Below are positions 1 to 8,501 of a DNA stretch of 42,135 nt, in pieces. The notes below the pieces were generated by a model. That model was not told the DNA's origin and ran no database searches. It saw nothing but the letters and a program-made list of their open reading frames with translations. Origin of the DNA: Brevundimonas sp. (GTDB taxonomy: Bacteria; Pseudomonadota; Alphaproteobacteria; Caulobacterales; Caulobacteraceae); contig NZ_JACESA010000021.1 in assembly GCF_013912065.1 (NCBI RefSeq), positions 1 to 42,135 on the forward strand, in the 5' to 3' direction. The position numbers and the translations under genes were made by a program. The number at the start of each line of letters is the position of its first letter. Position 1 is the stretch's first letter.

Positions 1-2133
1 CGTCGCCGGGATCAGGGGGGCGGCGACGAAGGCCTGGGCGAAATGGCGGGCGCGGGGTTTCTGTAGGCCGGGCAGCCAGACGGAATGGACCCCGACGCGG
101 ATGGCGAAACTCTTCAGGGTGCGGCGCTCGACCTGGCTGAGGGCCGCCAGGTCGCGTTCGACGTCGCGGCGGTCGATCAGGCCGCCGGCCTCGATCAGGC
201 GGAAGGCGATCCCGCGCGGCAGGCCCTTCAGGGTCCCGGACTCCACCGCCTGTCGCAGGCGGCGAAGATCGCGCAGGGCGCGGCCGGCCTCGGACGCCAG
301 CCAGGCCTCGATCCGGCGGCGGGCGCGCTCGCGGGCGGGCGTGGGGCCCAGCTCGCCCAGCAGCCGGACGGAGGGCGAGAAGGGATCGACCCCGGCGGGC
401 GTCGCCTGGATCTGGGCGGTCAGGACGCCGCGCCACAGCACCGCCCCGTCCGGCGTGACGGAGAAGGCCTCGTCGGTCTCGGCGGCGAGACGGCCCAGGC
501 GGCGATTGATCTCGGGGGTGACGGCGCGCACGGCGGCCTGGCGCAGGGTGCGGTCTTCCAGCGCCGAGGCGCCCTTCTCCATCTGGAAGCGAACCCCCTC
601 CAGCTGACCCACCACCTGGCCCTCGACCGTGACCTCGCCGTCGTCGGCGACGCCGGCGAACGTGTCGTCCCGGACGTTCAGGGCGCGCATCAGGGCGGTG
701 GTGCGACGATCGACGAAGCGGGCGGTCAGCCGCTCGTGCAGCACGTCCGACAGCCGATCCTCCAGCGCACGGGTCCTGTCGCGCCAGCCCTGGGCGTCAT
801 GGACCCAGTCAGGGCGGTTGGCGATATAGGACAGGGTGCGGACGGCCGACAGACGGGCCGACAGCTGGTCGATCTGGCCGTCGTCGCGATCGACGAAGGC
901 GAAGCGCGGCCCCATCCAGTCGTCGGTCAGCCGACCCCGCTTGCCGGTCAGGGCGTGGAAGACGTCCTTGGACAGTCGCGCGTGCTCGTCCAGAGTGGTC
1001 TTCTGGAAGTCGGGCAGCTGGCAGGCTTCCCATAGTCGCATGACGGCGCCGCGCGACCGGCCGATGCGGGCCACCTCCTCGTCCTTGATCAGGCGACGCA
1101 GCAGGGTCTCGTCCAGGGCCTCGGCGGTCAGGCCAAGGCCCGAGCGCTGGGGCGTGACGGTCAGAGAGCGCAGCAGGTCGGGCAGGGTGTCGAAATCCAG
1201 CCGGGCGTTGCGCCATTCCGCCGCCTCGACCGGATCGAAACGATGTTCGACCACCTGTTCGACCAGATCGGCGTCCAGATCCTCGGCCTCGGCCGTTACG
1301 CCGAAGGTGCCGTCGCGCAGGTGGCGGCCGGCGCGGCCGGCGATCTGACCGATTTCGTGGGCGTGGAGCCAACGGGTGCGGCGGCCGTCGAACTTGCGCA
1401 GACCGGCGAAGGCGACATGGTCGACGTCCATGTTCAGCCCCATGCCGATGGCGTCGGTGGCGACCAGAAAATCGACCTCGCCTGACTGGTACAGGGCCAC
1501 CTGGGCGTTGCGGGTGCGGGGGCTGAGCGAACCCATGACCACGGCCGCACCGCCGCGCTGACGCCGGATCAGTTCGGCGATGGCGTAGACCCGCTCGGTG
1601 CTGAACGCGACGATGGCGCTGCGGCGGGGCAGGCGGGTCAGCTTCTTGGACCCGGCGTAGGACAGGGTGGACAGCCGGTCGCGCGTGACGATCTCCACCT
1701 CCGGGACCAGGCGGCGGATCAGGGGCTCCATGGTCCCAGCGCCCAGGAACATGGTCTCGAACCGGCCCCGCGCATGCAGCAGGCGCTGGGTGAAGACATG
1801 GCCGCGCTCGGGGTCGGCCACCAGCTGGATCTCGTCGACGGCCAGGAATTCGACAGACCGTTCCAGCGGCATGGCCTCGACGGTGCAGACGAAATAGTGC
1901 GGGCGCGGCGGGACGATCTTTTCCTCGCCCGTGATCAGGGCGACGGCGGCCGCGCCGCGCTGCTTGACGATGCGTTCGTAGATTTCGCGGGCCAGCAGCC
2001 GCAGGGGCAGGCCGATCATGCCCGAGGCGTGCCCCAGCATCCGCTCGACCGCCAGATGGGTCTTGCCGGTGTTGGTGGGCCCCAGGACCGCGGTGACGCG
2101 GGAAGGGGCGAGGCCTGCGGACCGGTCGCTCAT
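1..2133 (-). CDS. SUV3-like superfamily 2 RNA helicase, 3' end cut by the window edge
   Basis: The frame is open from an ATG at 2133 to the left edge (711 codons, no stop), so the C-terminus is missing. Translation shows a Walker A motif GPTNTGKT at residues 18-25, a DEIQ box near residues 100-103 in place of DEAD/DEAH, SLSPRTRNAQ in the second RecA domain, and motif VI QIAGRAGR. DEIQ together with this layout is typical of the SUV3 (mitochondrial degradosome) helicases, which are common in alphaproteobacteria. The role inferred is ATP-dependent RNA unwinding in RNA turnover. It lies 46 bases after fixJ on the same strand and may be read through from it. The helicase family is sure; the specific function is not known. 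Confidence 0.88.
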   Translation of the reverse strand, partial: MSDRSAGLAPSRVTAVLGPTNTGKTHLAVERMLGHASGMIGLPLRLLAREIYERIVKQRGAAAVALITGEEKIVPPRPHYFVCTVEAMPLERSVEFLAVDEIQLVADPERGHVFTQRLLHARGRFETMFLGAGTMEPLIRRLVPEVEIVTRDRLSTLSYAGSKKLTRLPRRSAIVAFSTERVYAIAELIRRQRGGAAVVMGSLSPRTRNAQVALYQSGEVDFLVATDAIGMGLNMDVDHVAFAGLRKFDGRRTRWLHAHEIGQIAGRAGRHLRDGTFGVTAEAEDLDADLVEQVVEHRFDPVEAAEWRNARLDFDTLPDLLRSLTVTPQRSGLGLTAEALDETLLRRLIKDEEVARIGRSRGAVMRLWEACQLPDFQKTTLDEHARLSKDVFHALTGKRGRLTDDWMGPRFAFVDRDDGQIDQLSARLSAVRTLSYIANRPDWVHDAQGWRDRTRALEDRLSDVLHERLTARFVDRRTTALMRALNVRDDTFAGVADDGEVTVEGQVVGQLEGVRFQMEKGASALEDRTLRQAAVRAVTPEINRRLGRLAAETDEAFSVTPDGAVLWRGVLTAQIQATPAGVDPFSPSVRLLGELGPTPARERARRRIEAWLASEAGRALRDLRRLRQAVESGTLKGLPRGIAFRLIEAGGLIDRRDVERDLAALSQVERRTLKSFAIRVGVHSVWLPGLQKPRARHFAQAFVAAPLIPAT

Positions 2134-2179
2134 GACCCCAGCAAGGTGGCGACGATTTCCGCCGGGCTCAAGGGGGCGT

Positions 2180-2791
2180 TCAGACTTCTCCGACGCTCAG
2201 TCCCAGGCGGACCAGCATGGACAGGCTCTGGGCCTGCATCTTCTGCATGACCTTGGCCCGGAAGATCTCGACGGTGCGAGGACTGATGTCGAGCATCAGG
2301 GCGATCTCCTTGTTCGACTTGCCGTCGATCAGGGCGTCGAAGACCTGTCGTTCGCGCGGCGTCAGGGTGGCCAGGCGGGACGCCGCCTCCTCTCGCGCCT
2401 CGCTTTCGGCCCCTTGTCGTTCCAAGGTCGAGAGACAGCCCCGCACCGCCTCCAGAATCCGGTTCGGATCGAAGGGCTTTTCGATGAAGTCGACGACGCC
2501 GGCCTTCATCAACTGCACCGCCAGGGGGACGTCGGCGTGACCGGTGATGACGATCACCGGCCAGCCGGGGCCGCGCAGGGCCGTCAGCTGACGAATGAGC
2601 TCGGTCCCCTCCATCTGGGGCATGCGCAGGTCGGTGATCACGCAGGCTGTCTTTTCTTCGGGCACGGCGTCGAGGAACTGGATGGCGCTGGCGAAGCCCC
2701 GCGCGCGGATGCCTTCGCCGCGCAACAGCATCAGCAGGGAATCCCGCATGGCCGGATCGTCGTCGATGATGAAGACGGAAGATTGGGTCAT
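2180..2791 (-). CDS. fixJ: FixJ-type response regulator
   Basis: A 203-residue regulator with an N-terminal receiver domain and a C-terminal LuxR/GerE helix-turn-helix. Visible receiver residues are the acidic pocket DDD at 10-12, phosphoacceptor Asp54 in ITDLRMP, Thr83 and Lys105 in EKPF. The DNA-binding half has LTPRERQV and SNKEIALMLDISPRTVE, the FixJ/NarL recognition pattern. Its ATG overlaps the stop of the kinase gene by 4 bases (ATGA), so the two are translationally coupled and form a cognate pair. FixJ proteins normally activate low-oxygen genes; whether that holds here depends on what the partner kinase senses. Confidence 0.9.
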   Translation of the reverse strand: MTQSSVFIIDDDPAMRDSLLMLLRGEGIRARGFASAIQFLDAVPEEKTACVITDLRMPQMEGTELIRQLTALRGPGWPVIVITGHADVPLAVQLMKAGVVDFIEKPFDPNRILEAVRGCLSTLERQGAESEAREEAASRLATLTPRERQVFDALIDGKSNKEIALMLDISPRTVEIFRAKVMQKMQAQSLSMLVRLGLSVGEV

Positions 2792-4323
2792 GCGACTTCG
2801 AGCTCCGAAACGGGGGAGAGGCGGAAGGAGAAGGCGGCGCCGCCCAGAGAACTGCGGCCAACCACCAGGATTGCGTCGTGGCTCTCGACGATCGAGCGGG
2901 TGACGGACAGGCCCAGGCCCATGCCGCCGGCCTTGGTGGTCATCATCGGCTGGAGGATGCGGTCCATCTGGTCTTCCGGAATGCCCGGGCCGTTGTCTTC
3001 GACCAGAATCTCATAACCCATGTCGGGCAGACTATGGCCGGCGAGACGGACAAGTCCGCTATCACGGCCTGTTACTGCGTCGACGGCGTTGCGGACCAGA
3101 TTGGCGATCGCCTGCTGAACCTGGATGCGATCCGCCAAGACGTGATCCTCGAAGCTCTGCACGTCGATGCTTATCGTCACTCCGGTGTCCTGATGGATCA
3201 GGTCGAAGAGCGGGCGCAGATCCTCGATCATCGACGACACCCGCTCTTCAGCCATTTCCGGGGCGCCGGTCGCGATCAGTTCGCGCATGCGGCGGATGAT
3301 GTCTCCGGCGCGAAGCAATTGGGTCTTGGCCAGGTCCAGCGCGCGTCCGGCGCTGTCGCCGATCGGTCCCGCCCGGGCGATGTCGGTCTGACCGGCGTGC
3401 AGATAGACGGTGGCGGCGGTCAGCGGCTGGTTCAGTTCGTGCGCCAGGGTCGCCGCCATCTCGCCCATGGAATTCAGCCGCCACCTTCTGCTGAGCTGGT
3501 CCATCAGGTCCCGCATACGATCGTGGGCCGCCAGAGCCTGTCGCTGGTCGCCCAGGGACAGCACGACTCGTTCCGGGTCCACGCTGCGGGACAGAAGACT
3601 GGCGTGGATCGTCAGCGGAATCATCTCGCCGTCCGGGCGGCGCACGAGCCAATAGCCAGGAGCCGGAAGGGTCAGGACGCCGCCGGAGGTCACGACCGAG
3701 AGCGTCGCCTTGTCGAAATCGGGAGCGAAGAGGCTGAAGGGGCGGGCAAGCGCGTCTTCGGGAGCGACACCGATGAGGTCGGCTGCAGGGGCCGTGATCC
3801 GAAGGATGCGGCCTTCGCCGTCGAGCGTCACGACGGGAACAGACGTCAGTATGCTGTGCAATAGGGCGGTGCGGCTGGTCAGTCGATGACAGACCTCGGC
3901 CATGACGGAAGCCACCACGACGAAAAGGATTGTGTCGGCGGCCAGGGCCATGACGCTGGATCGCGTCGTCATGAAAAGGTCGGTGACGACCGCGAGGCCG
4001 ATGGCCAGGAAAGTCGCGGGACGGTTCGCCAAAAGAGCGGTCGCCATAACCGCCCCCAGCAGGGGCATGTAGTGGACATGCTCGATATTCTGAAGTGCGG
4101 ATCTAACTAGGGCTGCAACTAACACGCAGGCGCACGCAAGAAAAACGCCGTTCCGCAAGGTCCTTGGGAAACGTCTCGGGGGCCAGTTCAGGCGAAATCC
4201 AGTAAAATCGTCTGTTCGCATCCGCATCATATTCGATCTCGCCGCCGCGAAATCATCTGGGTTATACCGCTGCCGCTTTTCTGACCCATTCTCTATAGCC
4301 GTCTTCGCTCTTTGGAAAAGCAC
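2788..4323 (-). CDS. fixL: FixL-like membrane sensor histidine kinase
   Basis: Up to 511 residues. Four hydrophobic segments lie between about residues 57 and 148, resembling a DUF4118 (KdpD-type) membrane region. A PAS-like domain spans about 155-260, followed by a FixL-class transmitter: H-box TLAHELNQP with His295, N-box QQAIANLVRNAVDAV, G1 box VEDNGPGIP and G2 box GMGLGLSV. The PAS region lacks the Arg/His-rich helix that carries the heme-ligand His in rhizobial FixL, so oxygen sensing by heme is doubtful. The start is uncertain: Met32, Met33 or Met35 (4230-4221) could serve instead, and no clear ribosome site decides. It is coupled to fixJ. Confidence 0.82.
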   Translation of the reverse strand: MLFQRAKTAIENGSEKRQRYNPDDFAAARSNMMRMRTDDFTGFRLNWPPRRFPRTLRNGVFLACACVLVAALVRSALQNIEHVHYMPLLGAVMATALLANRPATFLAIGLAVVTDLFMTTRSSVMALAADTILFVVVASVMAEVCHRLTSRTALLHSILTSVPVVTLDGEGRILRITAPAADLIGVAPEDALARPFSLFAPDFDKATLSVVTSGGVLTLPAPGYWLVRRPDGEMIPLTIHASLLSRSVDPERVVLSLGDQRQALAAHDRMRDLMDQLSRRWRLNSMGEMAATLAHELNQPLTAATVYLHAGQTDIARAGPIGDSAGRALDLAKTQLLRAGDIIRRMRELIATGAPEMAEERVSSMIEDLRPLFDLIHQDTGVTISIDVQSFEDHVLADRIQVQQAIANLVRNAVDAVTGRDSGLVRLAGHSLPDMGYEILVEDNGPGIPEDQMDRILQPMMTTKAGGMGLGLSVTRSIVESHDAILVVGRSSLGGAAFSFRLSPVSELEVA

Positions 4324-4583
4324 CTTATTGTCGTTGTGCGTGAGTCTGCGTCAAAATGGACTCTCGGTTGACGGAGCGTATCGGCGGGGGTGTGGCGTGC
4401 AGATTGTACGCATTTGTACTGAATCCGTGGTTTAGGGTTCGTATTCATCAACCCCACATTGTGTTCATGCAGGATTCTGGTTCTTACTGGTCGTCGACAA
4501 GATTGGGCGCCAGGAGGCCATGGTTCAGGGAGGGGCCGCCTTTGCAGCTTCATTCCGATGTCCACGGGTCAGGGAGAATATGC
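4324..4583. other. divergent intergenic region between fixL and the first chemoreceptor copy
   Basis: About 260 bases, notably more AT-rich than the surroundings, holding the promoters of the kinase (minus) and the truncated receptor (plus). The stretch 4438-4453 reads TTCGTATTCATCAACC and recurs with two changes at 5429-5444 upstream of the second receptor; CTGGTCG also recurs downstream of both (4487 and 5470). I found no credible coding sequence in it. Confidence 0.5.
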
Positions 4584-5285
4584 GTGAAGTTCGCTGAAAG
4601 TCCGCCTGCTGCCCGCCAACTGGCCCTGGCCTATGGGGCCATGCTCGCGGCGCTCACCGTTATGGGCGTCCTCGTCGTGATCAACCTGATGGCCCTGCAA
4701 AGCGCCAACGAAGTCAGAAATCGCGAAAACAGGCTCGATCGCATCCTGGCTGAAGCCGAGTTCCGCCTCGCCCGACAGGAAAACTCCTATCGCGGGTTTT
4801 TGCTGTCGACGGAGCCCTATTACACCGCCCGGCTTGAAACCCACCGCGCCGAGTTCAGGAAAGCCATGGCGCAGGCGCGCGCCTATGTCCCCGCGACCTA
4901 CCAAGCGACGATAGACGGGGCGCTGCAGGCGGCCGACGGCTGGTATCGGAACGTCGCTGTCGCCGGCCAGGCTCTGGCCGCCCAGGGGCGTCTGGCCGAC
5001 GCCGAACGGCTGGTCGGCCAGACCGGGGTGTCCGAACGCTATCTTGATCCCGTTGAGACGGCGATCGACGACCTGAGAGCGGTCAATGCGGTCGCGCTGG
5101 AGTCTTCGCGTCACGCTCAGGTCGCCGCGTCGCGCAACGCCCTGATCGCGGTGACCGCCGGCCTGGCCAGCACCATACTGATGTTCCTCCTCGCCGGCCT
5201 GGCCACGAGCCGCGCCATCGCGGGATCAACCTTCAGCATGACCGACTACCTGCAGAAGCTCAGGACCGGCGGCGCGGCCATCTAG
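4584..5285 (+). CDS. truncated chemoreceptor paralog: sensory domain and two membrane segments only
   Basis: GTG start at 4584, chosen because AGGGAGA lies 7 bases upstream and because the alignment to the next gene begins here; 233 residues. It has a first membrane helix (about residues 11-35), a periplasmic four-helix sensor domain with the strongly conserved LARQENSYRG and EPYYTARLETH region, and a second helix near 185-210. It stops where the HAMP domain should begin (LRTGGAAI then TAG). The downstream receptor at 5519 is its full-length sister, nearly collinear over this whole stretch. It lacks HAMP and signalling tip, so it cannot signal to CheA alone; it could be decaying or act as a ligand-binding or heterodimer partner. 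Confidence 0.75.
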   Translation: MKFAESPPAARQLALAYGAMLAALTVMGVLVVINLMALQSANEVRNRENRLDRILAEAEFRLARQENSYRGFLLSTEPYYTARLETHRAEFRKAMAQARAYVPATYQATIDGALQAADGWYRNVAVAGQALAAQGRLADAERLVGQTGVSERYLDPVETAIDDLRAVNAVALESSRHAQVAASRNALIAVTAGLASTILMFLLAGLATSRAIAGSTFSMTDYLQKLRTGGAAI

Positions 5286-5518
5286 GTCGAGCAGGTTCGT
5301 GGAGGGGAACGAGCGGCTCGGCCCGTGCGTCCCAGATCCCCTTGCTAGAGGCAGGTCGCGGGCTGTTTCGTCGGGCCGACCCCGAGCGCGGATGGGATAC
5401 GGGTTCCTACCTACGCCTTAATTCAGAATTCGTATTAATCATCCTTCCATTCTTGCTCGGCAGAGGTGGCTGGTCGCTGAAGTCCTATTGCGACCGCCGC
5501 AGGGGTCGGGAGATAGCG
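5286..5518 (+). other. non-coding gap with a possible remnant of the lost receptor C-terminus
   Basis: Reading on past the TAG in the same frame gives VEQVRGGERA, which resembles VEKIRVEQQA of the intact receptor (codons near 6291). This suggests an internal deletion of the HAMP coding region followed by decay. The right part holds the promoter/leader of the intact receptor, including TTCGTATTAATCATCC at 5429-5444. Confidence 0.4.
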
Positions 5519-7459
5519 TTGAATTTTCTTGAAAACATGCCGGTGGGACGCAAGCTCGCCGTCGCCTTCGGGGTTGTTCTGGCGGCGATCGGCGTCATGG
5601 GCGCGGTCGTCACGATGAACCTGTTGGCTCTGGATCGCGCCGATGGGATGCGAAGCCAGGAGCACAATATCAACCAAGCCTTGGCCGTGGCCGAGTTCCG
5701 TCTGTCCAAGCAGGAAAACTCCTATCGCGGCTATCTGTTGTCGCACGACCCCTATTATGCGGAGCGGCTCGATTTCCACCGCACCAAGTTCAAGGAAGCC
5801 TTGGAGCAGGCGCGCGTCGATCTTCCCTCGGATCGTCAGGCGCCGATCGACAAGGCGATTCAGGCGGGCGACGGCTGGTACGAGAACATCGTCCAGGTCG
5901 GAAAGGGCTTGGTCGCCGAGGGGCGTTTCGCCGAGGCGGAACAGATGGTCGGTCAAACCGGAACCGCCGACAAATTCATCGAACCCGTCGAAGGGGCGAT
6001 GGACGAGTTGAAGGCCTCGAACGAGGCGGCCCTCGAAGCGTCGCGCAAGGCTCAGGCCGATGCGTCGCGCGGCGCCCTGCTCGCCGTGGTCGTGGGGCTT
6101 CTCGGAGCCCTGTTCGTGGCGCTCGCCGCCGGCCTGATCGCGACCCGCGCCATCGTCCGGCCGACCTTCAACATGATCGGCTATATGCAAAAACTGATGG
6201 CCGGCGACACCGCCATCCAGATCGCGGGCGCCGACCGCAAGGACGAGTTCGGCAAGATGGCCCAGGCTATCACCGCCTTCCGCGACGCGGCGGTCGAGAA
6301 GATTCGCGTGGAGCAGCAAGCCTTGTCGCAGCGTTCGATGTCGGAACAGGAGCGCGCCACCAGCGAAGCCGAGAAGGCGCGTATCGCCGAGGAGGATCGG
6401 GTGGCCCTGACGGCCCTGGCCGACGGTCTGGCGGCGATGTCGAACGGCGATCTGACCCACCGGTTCACCGTCGAGGTGGCGCCCCGGTCGGAACAGCTGA
6501 AAACCGATTTCAACACCGCCATCGCCCAGCTGCAGCAGGCCCTCGGCGTGGTTCTGGGCAATGTGGCGGGCATCCGGTCCGGCGCCGGCGAGATCAGCCA
6601 GGCCGCCGACGACCTGTCGCGCCGCACCGAACAGCAGGCCGCCTCGCTGGAAGAGACCGCCGCGGCCCTGGACGAGATCACCGCCACGGTGAACAAGACC
6701 GCCTCGGGCGCGCGTCAGGCCTCGGACGTGGTCCAGGCCGCCAAGGGCGACGCTGAGACCTCGGGCGTCATCGTCCGCGACGCCGTCTCGGCCATGCAGG
6801 CGATCGAAAGCTCGTCCAGCCAGATCAACCAGATCATCGGCGTCATCGACGAGATCGCCTTCCAGACCAACCTGCTGGCGTTGAACGCCGGGGTCGAGGC
6901 GGCGCGCGCCGGCGAGGCCGGTCGCGGCTTCGCGGTCGTGGCCTCCGAGGTCCGGGCCCTGGCCCAGCGTTCGGCGGATGCGGCCAAGGAAATCAAGACC
7001 CTGATCTCGGCCTCGACCACCCAGGTCGGCTCGGGCGTCAAACTGGTCGGTCAGACCGGCGAGGCCCTGCAGCGGATCGTCGACCGGGTCGCCGAGATCG
7101 ACGGACTGGTCAGCGAGATCGCGGCCTCGGCTCAGGAACAGGCCATCGGCCTGGCCGAGGTCAACACCGCCGTCAACCAGATGGACCAGGTCACCCAGCA
7201 GAACGCCGCGATGGTCGAGCAGTCGACCGCCGCCAGCCATTCGCTGTCGCAGGACGCCGAGGCCCTGCAGGCATCTGCGGCGCGGTTCAAGGTCTCCGAC
7301 GGGATCGCTGGGACGGCCGCACGGGTTTCGGCCCCCAGACGCGCATCCCCGCCCGCGCCCGTCCGCACGCCTCACATGGCGGCCGCGCTGAAGACCGTGG
7401 GTCGCGGCGGCGCGGCGCCCAAGGTCGAGGCGGACGCCGAAGGTTGGGAAGAGTTCTAG
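5519..7459 (+). CDS. methyl-accepting chemotaxis protein
   Basis: TTG start at 5519 fits GGGAGA 5-10 bases upstream and matches the start of the truncated sister; 646 residues. Order: membrane helix, periplasmic four-helix bundle sensor, second helix ending near residue 210, HAMP and a second HAMP-like segment (ALADGLAAMSNGDLTHRF), then the cytoplasmic hairpin with the invariant tip EIAFQTNLLALNAGVEAARAGE. Methylation-type sites are seen in RRTEQQAASLEETAAALDE and in the second helix bundle after the tip. The C-terminus GWEEF resembles the terminal pentapeptide that tethers CheR/CheB. It should signal through CheW/CheA; the ligand is unknown and no che genes lie nearby. Confidence 0.92.
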   Translation: MNFLENMPVGRKLAVAFGVVLAAIGVMGAVVTMNLLALDRADGMRSQEHNINQALAVAEFRLSKQENSYRGYLLSHDPYYAERLDFHRTKFKEALEQARVDLPSDRQAPIDKAIQAGDGWYENIVQVGKGLVAEGRFAEAEQMVGQTGTADKFIEPVEGAMDELKASNEAALEASRKAQADASRGALLAVVVGLLGALFVALAAGLIATRAIVRPTFNMIGYMQKLMAGDTAIQIAGADRKDEFGKMAQAITAFRDAAVEKIRVEQQALSQRSMSEQERATSEAEKARIAEEDRVALTALADGLAAMSNGDLTHRFTVEVAPRSEQLKTDFNTAIAQLQQALGVVLGNVAGIRSGAGEISQAADDLSRRTEQQAASLEETAAALDEITATVNKTASGARQASDVVQAAKGDAETSGVIVRDAVSAMQAIESSSSQINQIIGVIDEIAFQTNLLALNAGVEAARAGEAGRGFAVVASEVRALAQRSADAAKEIKTLISASTTQVGSGVKLVGQTGEALQRIVDRVAEIDGLVSEIAASAQEQAIGLAEVNTAVNQMDQVTQQNAAMVEQSTAASHSLSQDAEALQASAARFKVSDGIAGTAARVSAPRRASPPAPVRTPHMAAALKTVGRGGAAPKVEADAEGWEEF

Positions 7460-7565
7460 CCAAGGCGGCCCTCACGAAGACCGATCACGGTTCGCTGAGT
7501 CGACTTCGCCTGTAAGGTGAGTATCCTTAACGGCGCCTCGAAGGAGGCGTCGTCGGAGGGGCGCC

Positions 7566-8099
7566 GTGTTCGGCATCGGTCATCTGAAACAGCGATTCAG
7601 CCAGTACGCGGCCCTTTGGGTGGCGGGCTTTCTGATCAGCGGCGCGGCCATCCTGGTCGGCATGATCTTCATGGACATGATGGCGGCGGCGGACATCGTC
7701 CTGCCCGTCTTGCTCGCGCTGGTCGCCCTGACGCTGGGCGCGGGCGTGGTCGCATCATTTCTGTCGAGCGAAACCCTGGGGACGAAGCTGACGGTGCTGA
7801 CGGCGGCGGCGCTTCTGGTCCTGCCCCTGCTGTGGGCGCCGGTTTCCGCGGCGGTGGCCGTGGCCTTCTTCGCGGGCCGGTCGATCGAATATTCGATCGC
7901 CTATGCGGATTTCCAGATCGCGGTCGCGTCGGTCCTTTACCCGTTGTCGGAGTTGTTCCTGGGCGGGGCGGTGTTCAGCGCCGTCTGGGCGGGCTTCCAG
8001 TTCTTCGCCAGCCTGGTCGGGGTGATCTCGGCCTTCGCTAGGGCCTGGCCCTATATCCGGCGCGTCCTCGGTCCCGAGCCGGCGGCGACCGACAGTTAG
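7566..8099 (+). CDS. hypothetical multi-spanning membrane protein
   Basis: GTG start at 7566 preceded by GGAGGG at 7555-7560; 177 residues. Four to five hydrophobic segments can be seen (about residues 17-37, 43-65, 74-96 and 115-165), with a basic stretch before the C-terminus (RAWPYIRRVLG). I recognise no family. A short stem (GCGCCTC/GAGGCGT) at about 7534-7550 lies just before the ribosome site. Its stop codon overlaps the stop of the convergent small gene by 3-4 bases, so the two genes meet tail to tail with no terminator between. Confidence 0.65.
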   Translation: MFGIGHLKQRFSQYAALWVAGFLISGAAILVGMIFMDMMAAADIVLPVLLALVALTLGAGVVASFLSSETLGTKLTVLTAAALLVLPLLWAPVSAAVAVAFFAGRSIEYSIAYADFQIAVASVLYPLSELFLGGAVFSAVWAGFQFFASLVGVISAFARAWPYIRRVLGPEPAATDS

Positions 8100-8305
8100 G
8101 CCAGCATGTCCAGCAGGGTCCCGCTCATCTCGTCGGCGGTGCGGACCACGGCGGCGTTGGCGGAGAAGGCGGTCTTGGCCTGAATACGTTCCACGGTTTC
8201 TTCCGCCAGATTATCCAGCGGCGCGGCGGCCGTTCGACGGGCGCTGTTTTCGAAGCGCGACTGGGCGTTCATCATTCCGGCGGCGGCGATGGGCAAGAGT
8301 TGCAT
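8096..8305 (-). CDS. 69-residue flagellar rod/hook-like mini protein
   Basis: The ATG at 8305 has an ideal ribosome site (GAAGGAG, 6-7 bases upstream). The N-terminus LPIAAAGMMNAQSRFENSARR resembles the amphipathic N-terminal helix of flagellar rod/hook proteins (the AASGM...Q...N pattern). The C-terminus TAFSANAAVVRTADEMSGTLLDML resembles their C-terminal helix (consensus ...FQANAKVIQTADEML..LL.L). Only these two helices are present; the central domain that FlgB, FlgC, FlgG and FlgE carry is absent. Known short proteins of this kind are annotated as flagellar basal body proteins, but their role is unclear. No other flagellar gene is in the window. Confidence 0.7.
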   Translation of the reverse strand: MQLLPIAAAGMMNAQSRFENSARRTAAAPLDNLAEETVERIQAKTAFSANAAVVRTADEMSGTLLDMLA

Positions 8306-8425
8306 GACGGTCTCCTTCAGGCGTCAGATTGCGCCTGCCGGGGTCAATCCCGTCTGAAGGAACAGGGTGAACGGCGTTTTCTGCCCCGCTTGCGCCTTTA
8401 TCCGTGTATAGAGCGACCCTCATTC

Positions 8426-8476
8426 GCCCGGCCTGAGGTCTGTTCCTCGGCCGGGCGCGGTCGTTTCGGCGACCGC
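8426..8476 (+). promoter_or_regulatory. two tandem hairpins in the leader of the DEAD-box helicase gene
   Basis: The first stem pairs GCCCGGCC (8426-8433) with GGCCGGGC (8449-8456), extended by GAGG/CCTC across a one-base bulge. The second pairs GCGGTCG (8457-8463) with CGACCGC (8470-8476) around a six-base loop. They abut each other and end about 25 bases before the start codon. Neither is followed by a T run, so I favour a structured 5' leader over a terminator. Confidence 0.55.
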
Positions 8477-8501
8477 CTCGTCCGTTTGTCCCAGGTAGCC
8501 G

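Noticed and set aside
5435-7375. A long open frame antisense to the chemoreceptor
   Set aside because: In GC-rich DNA the antisense of a real gene stays open. The plus strand encodes a complete receptor with all motifs; the antisense product is low-complexity and Gly/Asp/Arg-rich.
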